From: Lobosporangium transversale
Taxonomy: Eukaryota > Mortierellomycota > Mortierellomycetes > Mortierellales > Mortierellaceae
NCBI RefSeq assembly: GCF_002105155.1
Contig: NW_019029018.1
Span: 266,001-330,000, forward strand
Direction: 5' to 3'
Length of the DNA: 64,000 nt
Position 1 is the stretch's first letter. Each line of letters opens with the position of its first letter. The notes under the pieces were generated by a model, which was given only the letters and a program-made list of their open reading frames with translations, searched no databases and had not been told where the DNA came from. Shown piece by piece: positions 45,176-55,873 of this stretch. The position numbers and the translations under genes were made by a program.

Positions 45176-45313
45176 TAGTGGAACTTCTAAAGTATGCCAG
45201 TGGATGTGTTCCGGAAGGGCGAAAGAAAAGAAGATGCTGATCAATCTTTGTGGCACCATAGTTTTGTAGCAAAAAAATAAAATAAAATAAAAATAAAAAT
45301 TGTTTATTTATAT

Positions 45314-47525
45314 TTAGTGGCTATGGGTTTTGTATAAATCCACTATCGCCCTTCGTGCAGCTTGGTTAATGGGGCGATATTCAGGCGCCATGCCCTGAGC
45401 ACTCCATCGATAAACTAACCCTAAATCAAGGAATTCCCATTCAAAAATTCCTTGTTGTGGGCCCTGGAGCCAGGTAAGAGCACTTTTATCAGCGCTTCAA
45501 TAGTTTGCTCCCTCACGAGTCCTTCGAGCTTGTTGAAGTAATCCCCTGCGTTTTTGGAATACAGATCGTAGTGTTCTTTGTCGTATACTTCTAAACCGCG
45601 GTCGATCTGCTCCACTATGAGATGTCGTCCTTGTATTAACTGATCCAAGCTGGTCAAATCACCTGGTACTCGGTTGGTGACCTTAATAACAGCGTCCTTA
45701 CGACTGTCGAGAGTCCTTTGGGTTGTCAAAGTGAAACGAGCAATGGCAATTTTAAACAGTTTTTCGAACGTGTCTTGCGACAAAGGCCCGACATCAACGA
45801 CATAATCTGGATTCCTGAGGACGGACCTTTCAAACTTTGCAGTGCTCGTGAACACAACACACACTCCACTATTTACACCACTCGTCCAAGTGCTGAAGCA
45901 ACCCAGAGAACGCAGGACAGGAAGCCTACTTGTTGCTGAAGGTACGTTGTCGGGAAACAAAGCACCATGCTCATCGACAATGAAGAGAGTCTTTTTCCCT
46001 TGTTGTTGGAGTAAGTCTCCTAATATGTACTCGGCAATAGCTTCCACACTCCCACAATTTGCCATGGTGGAGAGCTCTTTTGCAGTCAAGATATCCTTAT
46101 TGAGATCTAGGAAGCGTTGACAAATCACTCTTGATGCCCGCACATTCTCCTGACAATCAGCAAGGGTATTTGCGTCAGCGATGTAAAGAACTGGCCAGCC
46201 GTGAGCATATGCCTTAGCGGCAAGAAACCATGTTATATAGGACTTCCCGACCCCTTTGGGCCCAGTCAAACATTTTGCAAACCCCAAACCAGTCTCTTTC
46301 TTCATCTCTTCCCATAATTCCATCATCTGTTCGGTAACAAGGAGGCTTGAATACCTGTTCCAAAGCCTATTGGGCGTTGACCAAGTCTTTCTGTCTCAAC
46401 TTGATCGCCAACCCTAACATTCTTCAGTGATGAGAAGCTCAAGCGACTTTTCGGCTGGCACCAGGTACTATTGAGCATGTCTGTCATGAGCTTGGGCAAA
46501 TATACTGTCTCCCCATTGGCTAAAGTATACAACGGTCCTTTGGGTATCGAGGGGCGACGGCGTTTCGAATAGCGCTCTTTGAGTATATAAGAATAGTGGG
46601 ATGGCGTGAGTATGTAATAAACGAGCATCCTCAAGAATTATCAAAACCATAGATATAGTCGGACTGATCAACTCACCTCTTGAACTCTCGTCTCCTACGT
46701 CTTCTAGGTCCCTTTTTGGGCATCTCGGGGCTGTTTAATATCCATAGAATAATAAACAAGAGGATAGTTAGATATGGGGCTTTGATAAAAGCTATGACGA
46801 TGTAATACACTATCCAATGATCATGTTGCCACATGCTTCATCAACTGAAAATATCAACAACCAGTCCGTCGAGAGTGCAATTCGCGAATTGAAAATTCTA
46901 ATAATCATTTGATCAAACCAGCACCTACAGCTGATCGATGTAAATGAACCCGAACCACGAACAAAAAAAAAAAAAAAAAAAAGAAAAACAACGCTGTGAA
47001 AGGACGAAAAAAATAGCAGTGGGAGTCTGAAGATGTGTACGGCCATGGGGAAGACTTTTTAAATTCTTTTATAGAGAAGAAGTCCAAAGTCGCCCCAGTT
47101 AAATAGTTAAGCCGAGATACATCTCAACAACATAAAAAAGAGAGGAGATACCACATGACCGTGTTGGGACAGGAATAAGTTTCATCAGTTGAAAACATAA
47201 TCATCAGTTCACCAAGAGCTAAATACATACCTTGCGGCGCCTGCTTGCCAATAACAGATGCCGTTCGGCTGGTCATCACGTCCAACTTATCTGAACAACC
47301 GGGAGAGATATTTACGGCAAAAGATCTTGCTTTCCTCTCAGCAATGCAATGTATTGTTGGCTTGGCTGGCTCGGGGATTTTGGGCTCATGCTTGGTTGGC
47401 TTGGGGATTTTGGGCTCATTAGTGCTTGAAGACCCTTCGTTCGCTTCTCCTTTTCTTTCTTCTTTCTTTCCATACGGTTTATTTTGAGTATTTGGAAGTA
47501 GTGATGATGTTTCGCTGTTTCCCAT
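45314..47525 (-). pseudogene. CRN/RHS-type P-loop NTPase, right-arm copy, two one-base breaks
   Basis: It is the inverted copy of 39458-41671: exon 1 47525-47231, exon 2 46730-46677, last exon from 46576. Compared with the left copy, one base is missing at about 46346 (AAGCCTCC for AAGGCCTCC), just before the NTPase core, and another at about 45470 (CTGGCTCC for CTGGGCTCC) near the C-terminus. Walker A, Walker B and all other residues are the same. Both breaks are losses from short G/C runs, so the gene may be intact in reality. An internal start at 46326 would give a 301-residue NTPase. Confidence 0.75.
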
Positions 47526-47694
47526 TGTGATCTCGAAACTTGTTAAAACAAAGGAAAATGGACAGAGAGCAGAGAATAGGGATATTAGATAGGAATATTA
47601 AAGGATTTAATTGTAGTAGCAGGATGGTTCAAAGTTTTGAAGTTGTGATAGAGGAAAGAAAATAAAAAGTTGTATGCGCGAAGCAAGGATGACG

Positions 47695-47701
47695 TTTTAT
47701 A
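47695..47701 (-). promoter_or_regulatory. TATA box of the NTPase gene, right arm
   Basis: Inverted copy of 39282-39288, with the same distance to the ATG at 47525. Confidence 0.5.
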
Positions 47702-50700
47702 TCACCATGATAATAAATTGTTTCAGTCTCGCCACCAGTTCACCGGTCCGAGGTTGAAGCTCACGTGAGGACAAACGCGTATTGCAATTTGTGACCATCT
47801 TAGGTTGATTGCTTATTGGATTCTCCAAAAATTGAAGTCAAAATCATATCGGAATTCACCTTTTTTACTATGTGTCTCACTGTCGATTTTGCCAAAGGTT
47901 GTTGAACCATTACACCCCCACGCTTTAATATAAAATGACATTTACTCTATGTGCTTGCAATGTTTTATCCTAATTAATATAACTTACTATGTATTATGGA
48001 GCTGAAGTTCAATAGGACAAAGAGAGGTCTTTATATCTGAATAGACGATATCTTATATACTCTAAGGTATCGTCTGTACCATGTGAGTCTATTTGGTGCA
48101 TAGTGAATCCTGTCCATTCTAAGTAGCCTCTCTGGACGGCAGCTGTTCAAGGGATGCTAACCAAATCTGCTAACACGGTTAAATCAGGACAGACTTGGAG
48201 AACCAGTAAGCACCGAACAGTCGCCAAACAAGAAGTAATCAGACTTTCTCCATTGGAGATTACAAAAAAACTTGGTGAGTTTACTATTATTATTACTATT
48301 ATTTTCTTTTAAGCATAGCCTCTCTAGTGCTTGAAAGCTAATACGATCGCTTTTTTATTTTTTTATTTTCTTTTTAACCTGTTTCGCATTATTACTTGAC
48401 CCTTATCAAATGCATACGTAAGAGCTATTACGCTGGAATAAAAGCATAAAGAGTTCTAAAGTGTTCTACCTTGCGTTCGGAACTCGCACTGCTATAGACA
48501 ATAGCCGCTTGAAGTGACCCTGTGTTCTATTTACTCAAAATGCCAAAGTAATCTTCACAACCGACTCATTTTACTCCTGTCAATATGCTTCTCAAAAAAG
48601 TGGGAGTTTCTTTTTCGTATACGGATATTTCTTTTGGCATGGTGTGGTATGATATGTCTTGATATGGTGAAAGACTCTTTTTAGGCCTGCGACTAGCTCA
48701 GGGTAAGCGCTTTACTGTAAAAATATATTCGAAAAGCATTCGTTCTTTATTCTTATAAATGTCACAAGGGTAGCGCTATTATTTCAGTTAATGTCAGATA
48801 TCCAAATGAAGTGTTGTGTATTGAAGAAGACATTTCATTCCTAATCCGCCTTGAAGCATTTTTTTGTTTTATTTGGTAATGCATAAACTAGACCTGCTAC
48901 TATAACAGAATGAATCCTGGAAGCCTTCTCTACCCTCTCATGCAAATCCAAGTGGACGCTATCCATGTGCTTGTTGAAGCTCTCTTTTGGCCTTTTAAGT
49001 TCGCCATCCCTTGATGCCAATATGAGATAACATTTACAAGCAATGGTGGTGATGCAATACAGCCATTAATATACCTCTGTGGAGGCTCCCTCACCTCTCC
49101 CCTCAAGCCGGTGTTCGAAGGGCTCGAAGCTGCGATTTGCTTTTCATGGATGCGAGATGGGAGGCTACATATAAAAAGTATTAAACTGTATGGATTGTAT
49201 ATAAAACAAAATAAAAAGTGCTAATAAGTATTTCTGGGCATTCATACAGGTAGTCGCTATTGGACGCCAACATAGTGAGCACTTAAACAGCGCTGGGTAA
49301 TCAGCGTCTGGTAGATGTGGATAGAGGGAGAAAGGGAGGAGTCGTATCATTCATTCGACTATGAAATGTTCTAGTTGGAATGAAGACACTATAAGTTGCT
49401 GCTAGACACTAATTTTAAATAAAGAAAGCAACACGCTGTCACTGTTGAAGGGGCCCATGTTAATCTACAATCACCTTTGAAGTTTTTTTGAAAGGTCAAT
49501 TTCCAGGCTTTTTTTTTTTATTAAAAAAAAAAAAAGGCTACACTTATATTGTTGGTGAGTGTTTCCTTCCGTTGCCTTTGTCAACTTTATCCATAGCCTA
49601 ATTGTCTTTGCTAGGTTTTAGTCTTTTCATTTTTCTTTTTTTTTTTAGTAAAAAATAAAATAAAATAGCTTACTCGCAACATAAAGAATTGTTTAAACTT
49701 ACATAGTTATATGTATGTGGAAGCTTGATAGAGTGTTGCCTTGCTTCGTATCAAATCTAGACAAGGAGAATTATCGACCCACGCACAGCCTTCAAAGCAT
49801 CATCAAATATAGATCAGCTCCCGAGCCTGCTCCCCAGTCAGATACAAGGATGTTCCGAATGCTTCAATGTTACACCGACTACCGACTCTTGCTGAGGTTT
49901 CATTTGCCTAGCCCCGCTTGTTGACTCTGGGGATAGAGATGATGTCGGACTTAAATCAGTACTTTGCTGCTGCCTACTGATTTCTGTATAAAATTGCTGG
50001 TGGTGGCACAAGGGGTTTAGGAGGAGGCCCACCTCTGCAAACATGCTTTGACGACTAGCCATGCTAGTGACGACAGTCAACAGAGCCAGGTTTCCCTCTT
50101 TTGTTACGAAGAAATGAGACATCCGATTTGTTGTGGCCATAAAGGCGTATGGCTACCTGAACCGAGATAGTTCCATTAGAACCATTGCTAAGTAGCCCTT
50201 CCCTTGGCTTTAACACAGTTGAAGCCCCTTCATAATAGAAACATATTTAAAAGGGCTGGGCGTGTTGGGTTGTTTCACGAATAAGTGCATGTATGTTCAG
50301 AGGTCCTAGCCCTGCTCCCGCTCCTGACCCTGGCATTTCGCGCAATGAAGGAACAGCATACTCCTAACTTTGCTTCGCACTAAAGGATTAAAAACAATAT
50401 ACCGAATTTGAATAAATACAATAAATACTATACAACTCGATTGTGCGATAAAGTGACGGATGGAAGATCGCGTTCCAGATCTTATTGGCTAGGCAAGCTA
50501 TTGTTGATTGTGGTTTAGTGATGAGCTGAGTAAGGTAAGAAAGGAGTACTAGGACTTTCTTTTTTGAAAAGAGCTTAAAAAAATAAAAGTAAAGATGACG
50601 CGAATATTTGCGTTCAAAGAATTTCACATGACTTATGACCTTGTTTCGCCACCAAAAAAAGGTGCATAAAAAGCTTTTTTTTTTTCCTTTTTCTCCTTCC

Positions 50701-50824
50701 TCTCTTTTCTTCTTTCTTTTTCTCTCGACGCACTCCACCTTTTCCCATCCACAGGAACAGGATCCAACCCAATCCAAGGCCCAAAGCTAAGTCGAAAAGA
50801 AAAGTGTTATTGAAGTTTTTTTGA

Positions 50825-50858
<34 letters not shown>

Positions 50859-51607
50859 TGTTATTTTTATTCGCTCCTCTCAGAATCCGCCCATCCTTGT
50901 TCGCGGCCTTCACCCCATCTTGCGTCTATAATACCCGGCTGGGTTGGGATGCTACGCTGTGACCATCCATATTTCCTTTTGATTGCTTGCTAGCCATCTT
51001 TTCACTACTTCCAGATGTAAAAGAGTTCCTGGTTGGCGTCGCAAAAGTGGGTTTTCTTGACATATCTTTGTAAGCCAGGGCTTTTTCCACGGGTGATTCC
51101 ATGAGAACTTGTCCCACGTTGACCTGATGGGGCCGAGACCCGTTGCTTGCTCTGACGAGAGCCTGCGGGCTTGACTTTCGTTAGTTGATGGCAAGGCTTT
51201 TTAAGCTCTAAGTTCATCTAGCTGCATCAAAATGTGGAGTATGCGATACAATATTGTGGTTTACTTTCTTTTGTGCCACTGGCTTGTAGCTATGCTAAAT
51301 TATAGAAAAAACAAAAAACTCTTTATTTGGTCTCTTGGCTCTTGTTGCTTGTGTGTATCAGAAATTGCACTTTTCGAATCCCTCTGGCACTGACGACCTT
51401 TGGTTCAATCTTTGCTACCGGTTCATCAACTTTTCTCACTTGCATTCTGTGTTCACTTCAACAGCGCTGATTTTACGACAGCCTCTACTCCTTATACGCT
51501 TTGTGCCCGTCAGAACTCTGTCGGTGGATTCTGTAGAGTTATATAACATGATGAATGCAAAAAGGGTTGGATACTTACTCCTCTCTTATTCTGACCAGCA
51601 CCTTCAC

Positions 51608-51742
51608 CATTTGCCACGAATATGTTTTAGCCGCATATAACTGCTAGCTCAAACCCAGTATATATTGTAGCCTCATGTAACTTTGGCAAATACCGCTTGC
51701 AGCTACGCATTTATCGGGGAAAAACATATTTGTGGCCAAATG
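51608..51742 (-). mobile_element. 135-bp MITE, copy c, right arm
   Basis: Inverted counterpart of 35242-35376. Confidence 0.7.
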
Positions 51743-52516
51743 GCATAGGACTGGAATGATGAGAAAACGCATTCTGAGCAAGGGTTCTTTTTTTATTTTT
51801 ATTATTTTTTTCCTTTCTTTTATTGTTTTTATTTTTTATTTTTTATTTTTTCTTTATTTTATTTTTTTTATTTTATTCTTTTTTCTTTATTTTTTTTATT
51901 TTATTCTTTTTTCTTTATTTTTTTTATTTTTTTCTTTTTTCTTTTTTCTTTTTTCTTTTTTCTTTATTTTATTTTTTTTATTTTATTCTTTTTTCTTTAT
52001 TTTTTTTATTTTATTCTTTTTTCTTTATTTTTTTTATTTTTTTCTTTTTTCTTTTTTCTTTTTTCTTTTTTCTTTTTTCTTTATTTTATTTTTTTTATTT
52101 TATTCTTTTTTCTTTATTTTTTTTATTTTTTTCTTTTTTCTTTTTTCTTTTTTCTTTTTTCTTTTTTCTTTATTTTTTTATTTTTTATTTTTTATTTTTT
52201 TCTTTATTTTGTTCTTTTATTTTGTTCTTTTATTTTTTCTTTATTTTGTTCTTTTATTTTTTCTTTATTTTGTTCTTTTATTTTTTCTTTATTTTGTTCT
52301 TTTATTTTTTCTTTATTTTGTTCTTTTATTTTGTTCTTTTATTTTTTTTTATTTTTTTTTTGTTCTTTTATTTTTTTTTTTGTCCTTTTATTTTTTTATT
52401 TTTTATTTTTCAACTCTCCTTTAACCTTTTATTTTTAGGACTAGCGTTGGGGTCTAATATGATGAATACACAGACGGATAACCCGCAGTTACCGCCACTC
52501 TGACCATAAGCCTCAC

Positions 52517-52651
52517 CATTTGCCGCGAATATGTTTTAGCCGCATATAATTGCTAGCTCAAACCCAGTATATATTGTAGCCTCATATAGCTTTGGCAAAT
52601 ACCGCTTGCAGCTACGCATTTATCGGGGAAAAACACACGCGCGACCAAATG
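52517..52651 (-). mobile_element. 135-bp MITE, copy b, right arm
   Basis: Inverted counterpart of 34332-34466. Confidence 0.7.
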
Positions 52652-53016
52652 GTGTAGGTCTGGAATGATGAGAAAACGCATTCTGAGCAAGGGCCCACCT
52701 GGTTCTTTTTATTTTATTTTTTCTTCTTTTTTCTTTTCTTTTTTCTTTTCTTTTTTCTTTTTTCTTTTTTCTTTTCTTTTTTCTTTATTTTTTTATTTTT
52801 TATTTTTTTCTTTATTTTGTTCTTTTATTTTGTTCTTTTATTTTTTTCTTTATTTTTTTCTTTTCCTTTTCCCTTTTTTCTTTAATTTTTTCTTTTTTCT
52901 TTATTCTTTAATTCCCCTTTAACTTTTTTATTCTTTAGGTCTAGCGTTGGGCTCTAAAATGATGAATACATAGACGTGTAACCCACAGTTACCGTCGCTC
53001 TGACCATAAGCCTCGC

Positions 53017-53151
53017 CATTTGCCACGAATATGTTTTAGCCGCATATAATTGCTAGCTCAAACCCAGTATATATTGTAGCCTCATGTAACTTTGGCAAAT
53101 ACCGCTTGCAGCTACACAATTATCGGGAAAAAACATACTCGCGACCAAATG
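53017..53151 (-). mobile_element. 135-bp MITE, copy a, right arm
   Basis: Inverted counterpart of 33832-33966. Confidence 0.7.
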
Positions 53152-53973
53152 ACATAAGACTGGGGATGATGAGAAAATCCATTCTGAGCCAGAGCCCATT
53201 GCGATTGTTTCTTTGTTATTCTTATTACTTCTATTCCTTTTATTCTGTTTACCATGTCACCTAATATCGAAGTACAAATGGTTCTAAAGATCGTCTTTCT
53301 TCTTCTTTTTCTAATTAGCGCAAGCAAGCAGAGTAGTGTTGCTTCAGTAGTTATGTTGCTATTATCTATGAAATAAAACTAATATTACTCTACTTTGAAG
53401 ATGGTGGTGATACTCAATGTTAATATCAACTTAAGAAGGAATAAGCCCTTGCAGGTGCCCTTAGGTGAATAGGATGTTGGAAGCTGTAGGGTACTCTGGA
53501 CAATCATGGACTAAGGAAAGAGCATGTTCTGGACTGAAGCAAGCTGACTCTTGTTGAGGTAAATGTAGTACTGAAGCTGTGCATGTACGAGCTGCAAGAC
53601 CAATGACATCTCTAAGGCCTGTGACCCTTACTCATAATAGACCAAGTACAAAGGGATTGACACCTTGATGAACCTACCGTGATTCTATCGTGATAGGGTA
53701 GGTTCAGCACATATTAAAAAGGGGTATGTGAACGCGTCTGCACATTACGGCTTCGCCACGCGTAAATTCTGATGGTTCATTATAGTGTAACAGTTGGTAA
53801 AAAAAAAGTTTAGGTTGGCAAATTGAGTGAATACCCCACACGAAACCTCACATTCGCTTGTTATACAAATCTCGCCTCATGACGGCGCCAGACTTGTTCC
53901 AGTCCGTCAAACTCCATACCACTAATAGTGTCATTCTATTCAGGATTGGCAGTGGAATAGAACCCTAATATTT

Positions 53974-55873
53974 TACGAATGTATAGATTTTAGTATATCA
54001 GGACTAGTATACTGATACTGGAGTTGAGTGCTATTGGAACAGTCCACTGTTGCACAAATTTTAGTAGGGCGTAGGTATACTCCATGGACAAACAAATATG
54101 CATTGGCACCAACACAAAAAACCAATGTTCACAAATAAACACACAAAAATTGGGCCGCATAAAACTAATCTTGAGTGATATTAGAATCGTTTTCATGATA
54201 TATAATATTTTGGCTCATACAATAGCCTGCAGAAATTCCATGCAAAAGGAAGCTTGTCCTCTTTGCAACTCTAGGCTGTGTGCAGCATACGTATGAGACG
54301 CTTGGTATAATGATACAAATCCTTGTATTTCTTGGTTTAAACGGATTTTAATATCATTGCAAAGATGAGGGACGATAGGCCAAAATATTAGTGTCGCGAA
54401 AACGATCCTAGTGCCACTTTACATGGATTTTGTGTGAGTCAGTTCTTGTATTCGGTGAAGCATACCGATATACTTGATATACTTTTCATACGAACATGGT
54501 TTTTTTTACCGATGTTTCAGCGGGGTCTGTGGTTAGGTTTTCCATATACGAAACATCAGTAAATTTTAGTAAACGTTGGCATAGAGTTTACCTTTTTTTT
54601 TACCTAAAAAATGCTCATGTTCGTATGAAAAGTATATCGGTATGCTTCACTAATTGGGAGATCGGTTCTTCATTTACAAATTTGTAAGTAAAACATTCAT
54701 AGTTTTCGTATGCTTGAGCATATTCATGAATATTTAAACTAATTTCGGCTTGCTACAGACCAAGGGATATTGTTGTGTATGTTCTTATTGCTTGCAGGCA
54801 CCCTATCTAAGATGAAACCAGGTAAATGAGCCTCACAAGGCGAAGCCGTCGGCTGTTCGTCCACGTTCACCTAGTGATTCTAGCCGAAACATATTTACCA
54901 ATATGTACTTATTGGATTGACAGTTAAAACCCCTACGTTCACCAAATTCGCCGACAGAGTATCAGAAAAGAGTATTTTCTCACTGTAATTCAAACTATGC
55001 TGCCTATTCCCTAATATTAAGAGCATGGCTGCCTTGTACACTAGAGCAACAGAGCTGTATCATGGTTTCTGGACTCAGGACAATTTGAATATCCAGATGG
55101 CGCCCATATAAGCTTCATTCAAGTTCATGCCAGTCCAAGCTATACTGGCAAAGTCAATGACTTCAGGAAGTATTTTTGAAAACTCCAGTCAAGAGAGAAA
55201 CGACATTGGCCTATAAATGGATTTCACCCCCTAGTCTCAATTAAAAAAAAAAAAAAAAAGTATGTGTGCAATGTTCCTTAGTGTTAATCTGACAAAAATG
55301 CCAGGCTAACTTTGTTTTTCTTAATAGACCATTAAGCCACACCTCAAAAGGAAGCGTACTAATGGGCCGATGGTCGCTCATTCATTCATTTTCTCACTAT
55401 TCACCTTCATCATCTGAAAAAGTGGCAGTTGTAGAAGAAGTATCGTTCTGGAGCAAAGAAGCGTCGCTCCAGGAAGGAGAGGAAAAGTTTACACCACCAA
55501 GCAAGAAAATGCTTCAAAAATAGAGTTCATGCTTCATGGCATTTTGGAATGGGCCTAGAACGCAAATTAGTCCCGGCAAGTTTGCCAGGATGACCTAACA
55601 GGGAAAGAAAGAGTTGACAGTCGACACGACAGCTCCACAAAGTAAAAGAGAAGCGTCCTTCATCTTTCATCTTTCATCTTTCGCATCGCACAATCTCTCT
55701 TGCATTTCTTTTGAACCTTACATGTAAGACATGCAAACAATGCCTGGATCTTGCAAGAAAACGCTTTTCATACTCATCACTAACAAACAGTCCTTTTAGC
55801 AACCATTTTCCTTTCAAGGACGTGTGGATAGATTACAATATAAGAGCAAAGCAAAGACAATAAGCTATAAACT
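53974..55873. other. Intergenic, upstream of the NACHT/WD40 gene
   Basis: Apart from the hairpin element at 54455-54650 I see no gene. TCATCTTTCATCTTTCATC (55661-55679) is a short tandem repeat. An A/T-rich AATATAAG at 55838-55845 lies about 35 bases before the ATG of the next gene. Confidence 0.45.
54455..54650. mobile_element. Hairpin MITE, 196 bp
   Basis: GTGAAGCATACCGATATACTT at the left end is the exact complement of the right end, and the match continues through TTTTCATACGAACATG. The arms are 35 bp. The left arm has an extra 9-base tandem copy of GATATACTT. The interior holds two TTTTTTTTACC words. No clear target duplication was found. Confidence 0.6.

Larger units (their letters stand above)
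41755..45229 (-). mobile_element. DIRS-like retrotransposon B, dead, at the palindrome centre
   Basis: The order of parts matches element A: internal complementary region (41799-41893), recombinase, RT/RNase H, gag-like. Flank words are also shared (GGGTGGGACAT before the internal complementary region). It is badly damaged: at least three single-base frame breaks at C runs, a deletion of about 465 bp in the RT/RNase H region and loss of the box I Arg in the recombinase. The inner ends of the terminal repeats coincide with the inner ends of the palindrome arms (gag ATG 55 bases inside, versus 56 in element A). The outer end sequences predicted from its internal complementary region are not present on either side. 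Confidence 0.88.
45230..53973 (-). repeat. Right arm of the inverted repeat
   Basis: Reverse complement of 33010-41754. Its own differences are one base lost near 46346 and one near 45470, each breaking the NTPase frame, plus one extra T in the A/T run near 45285. Outside 53973 the sequence (TACGAATGTATAG) is unrelated to the left flank. The region 48.7-51.3 kb in this arm has no recognisable gene, as in the left arm. Confidence 0.95.
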
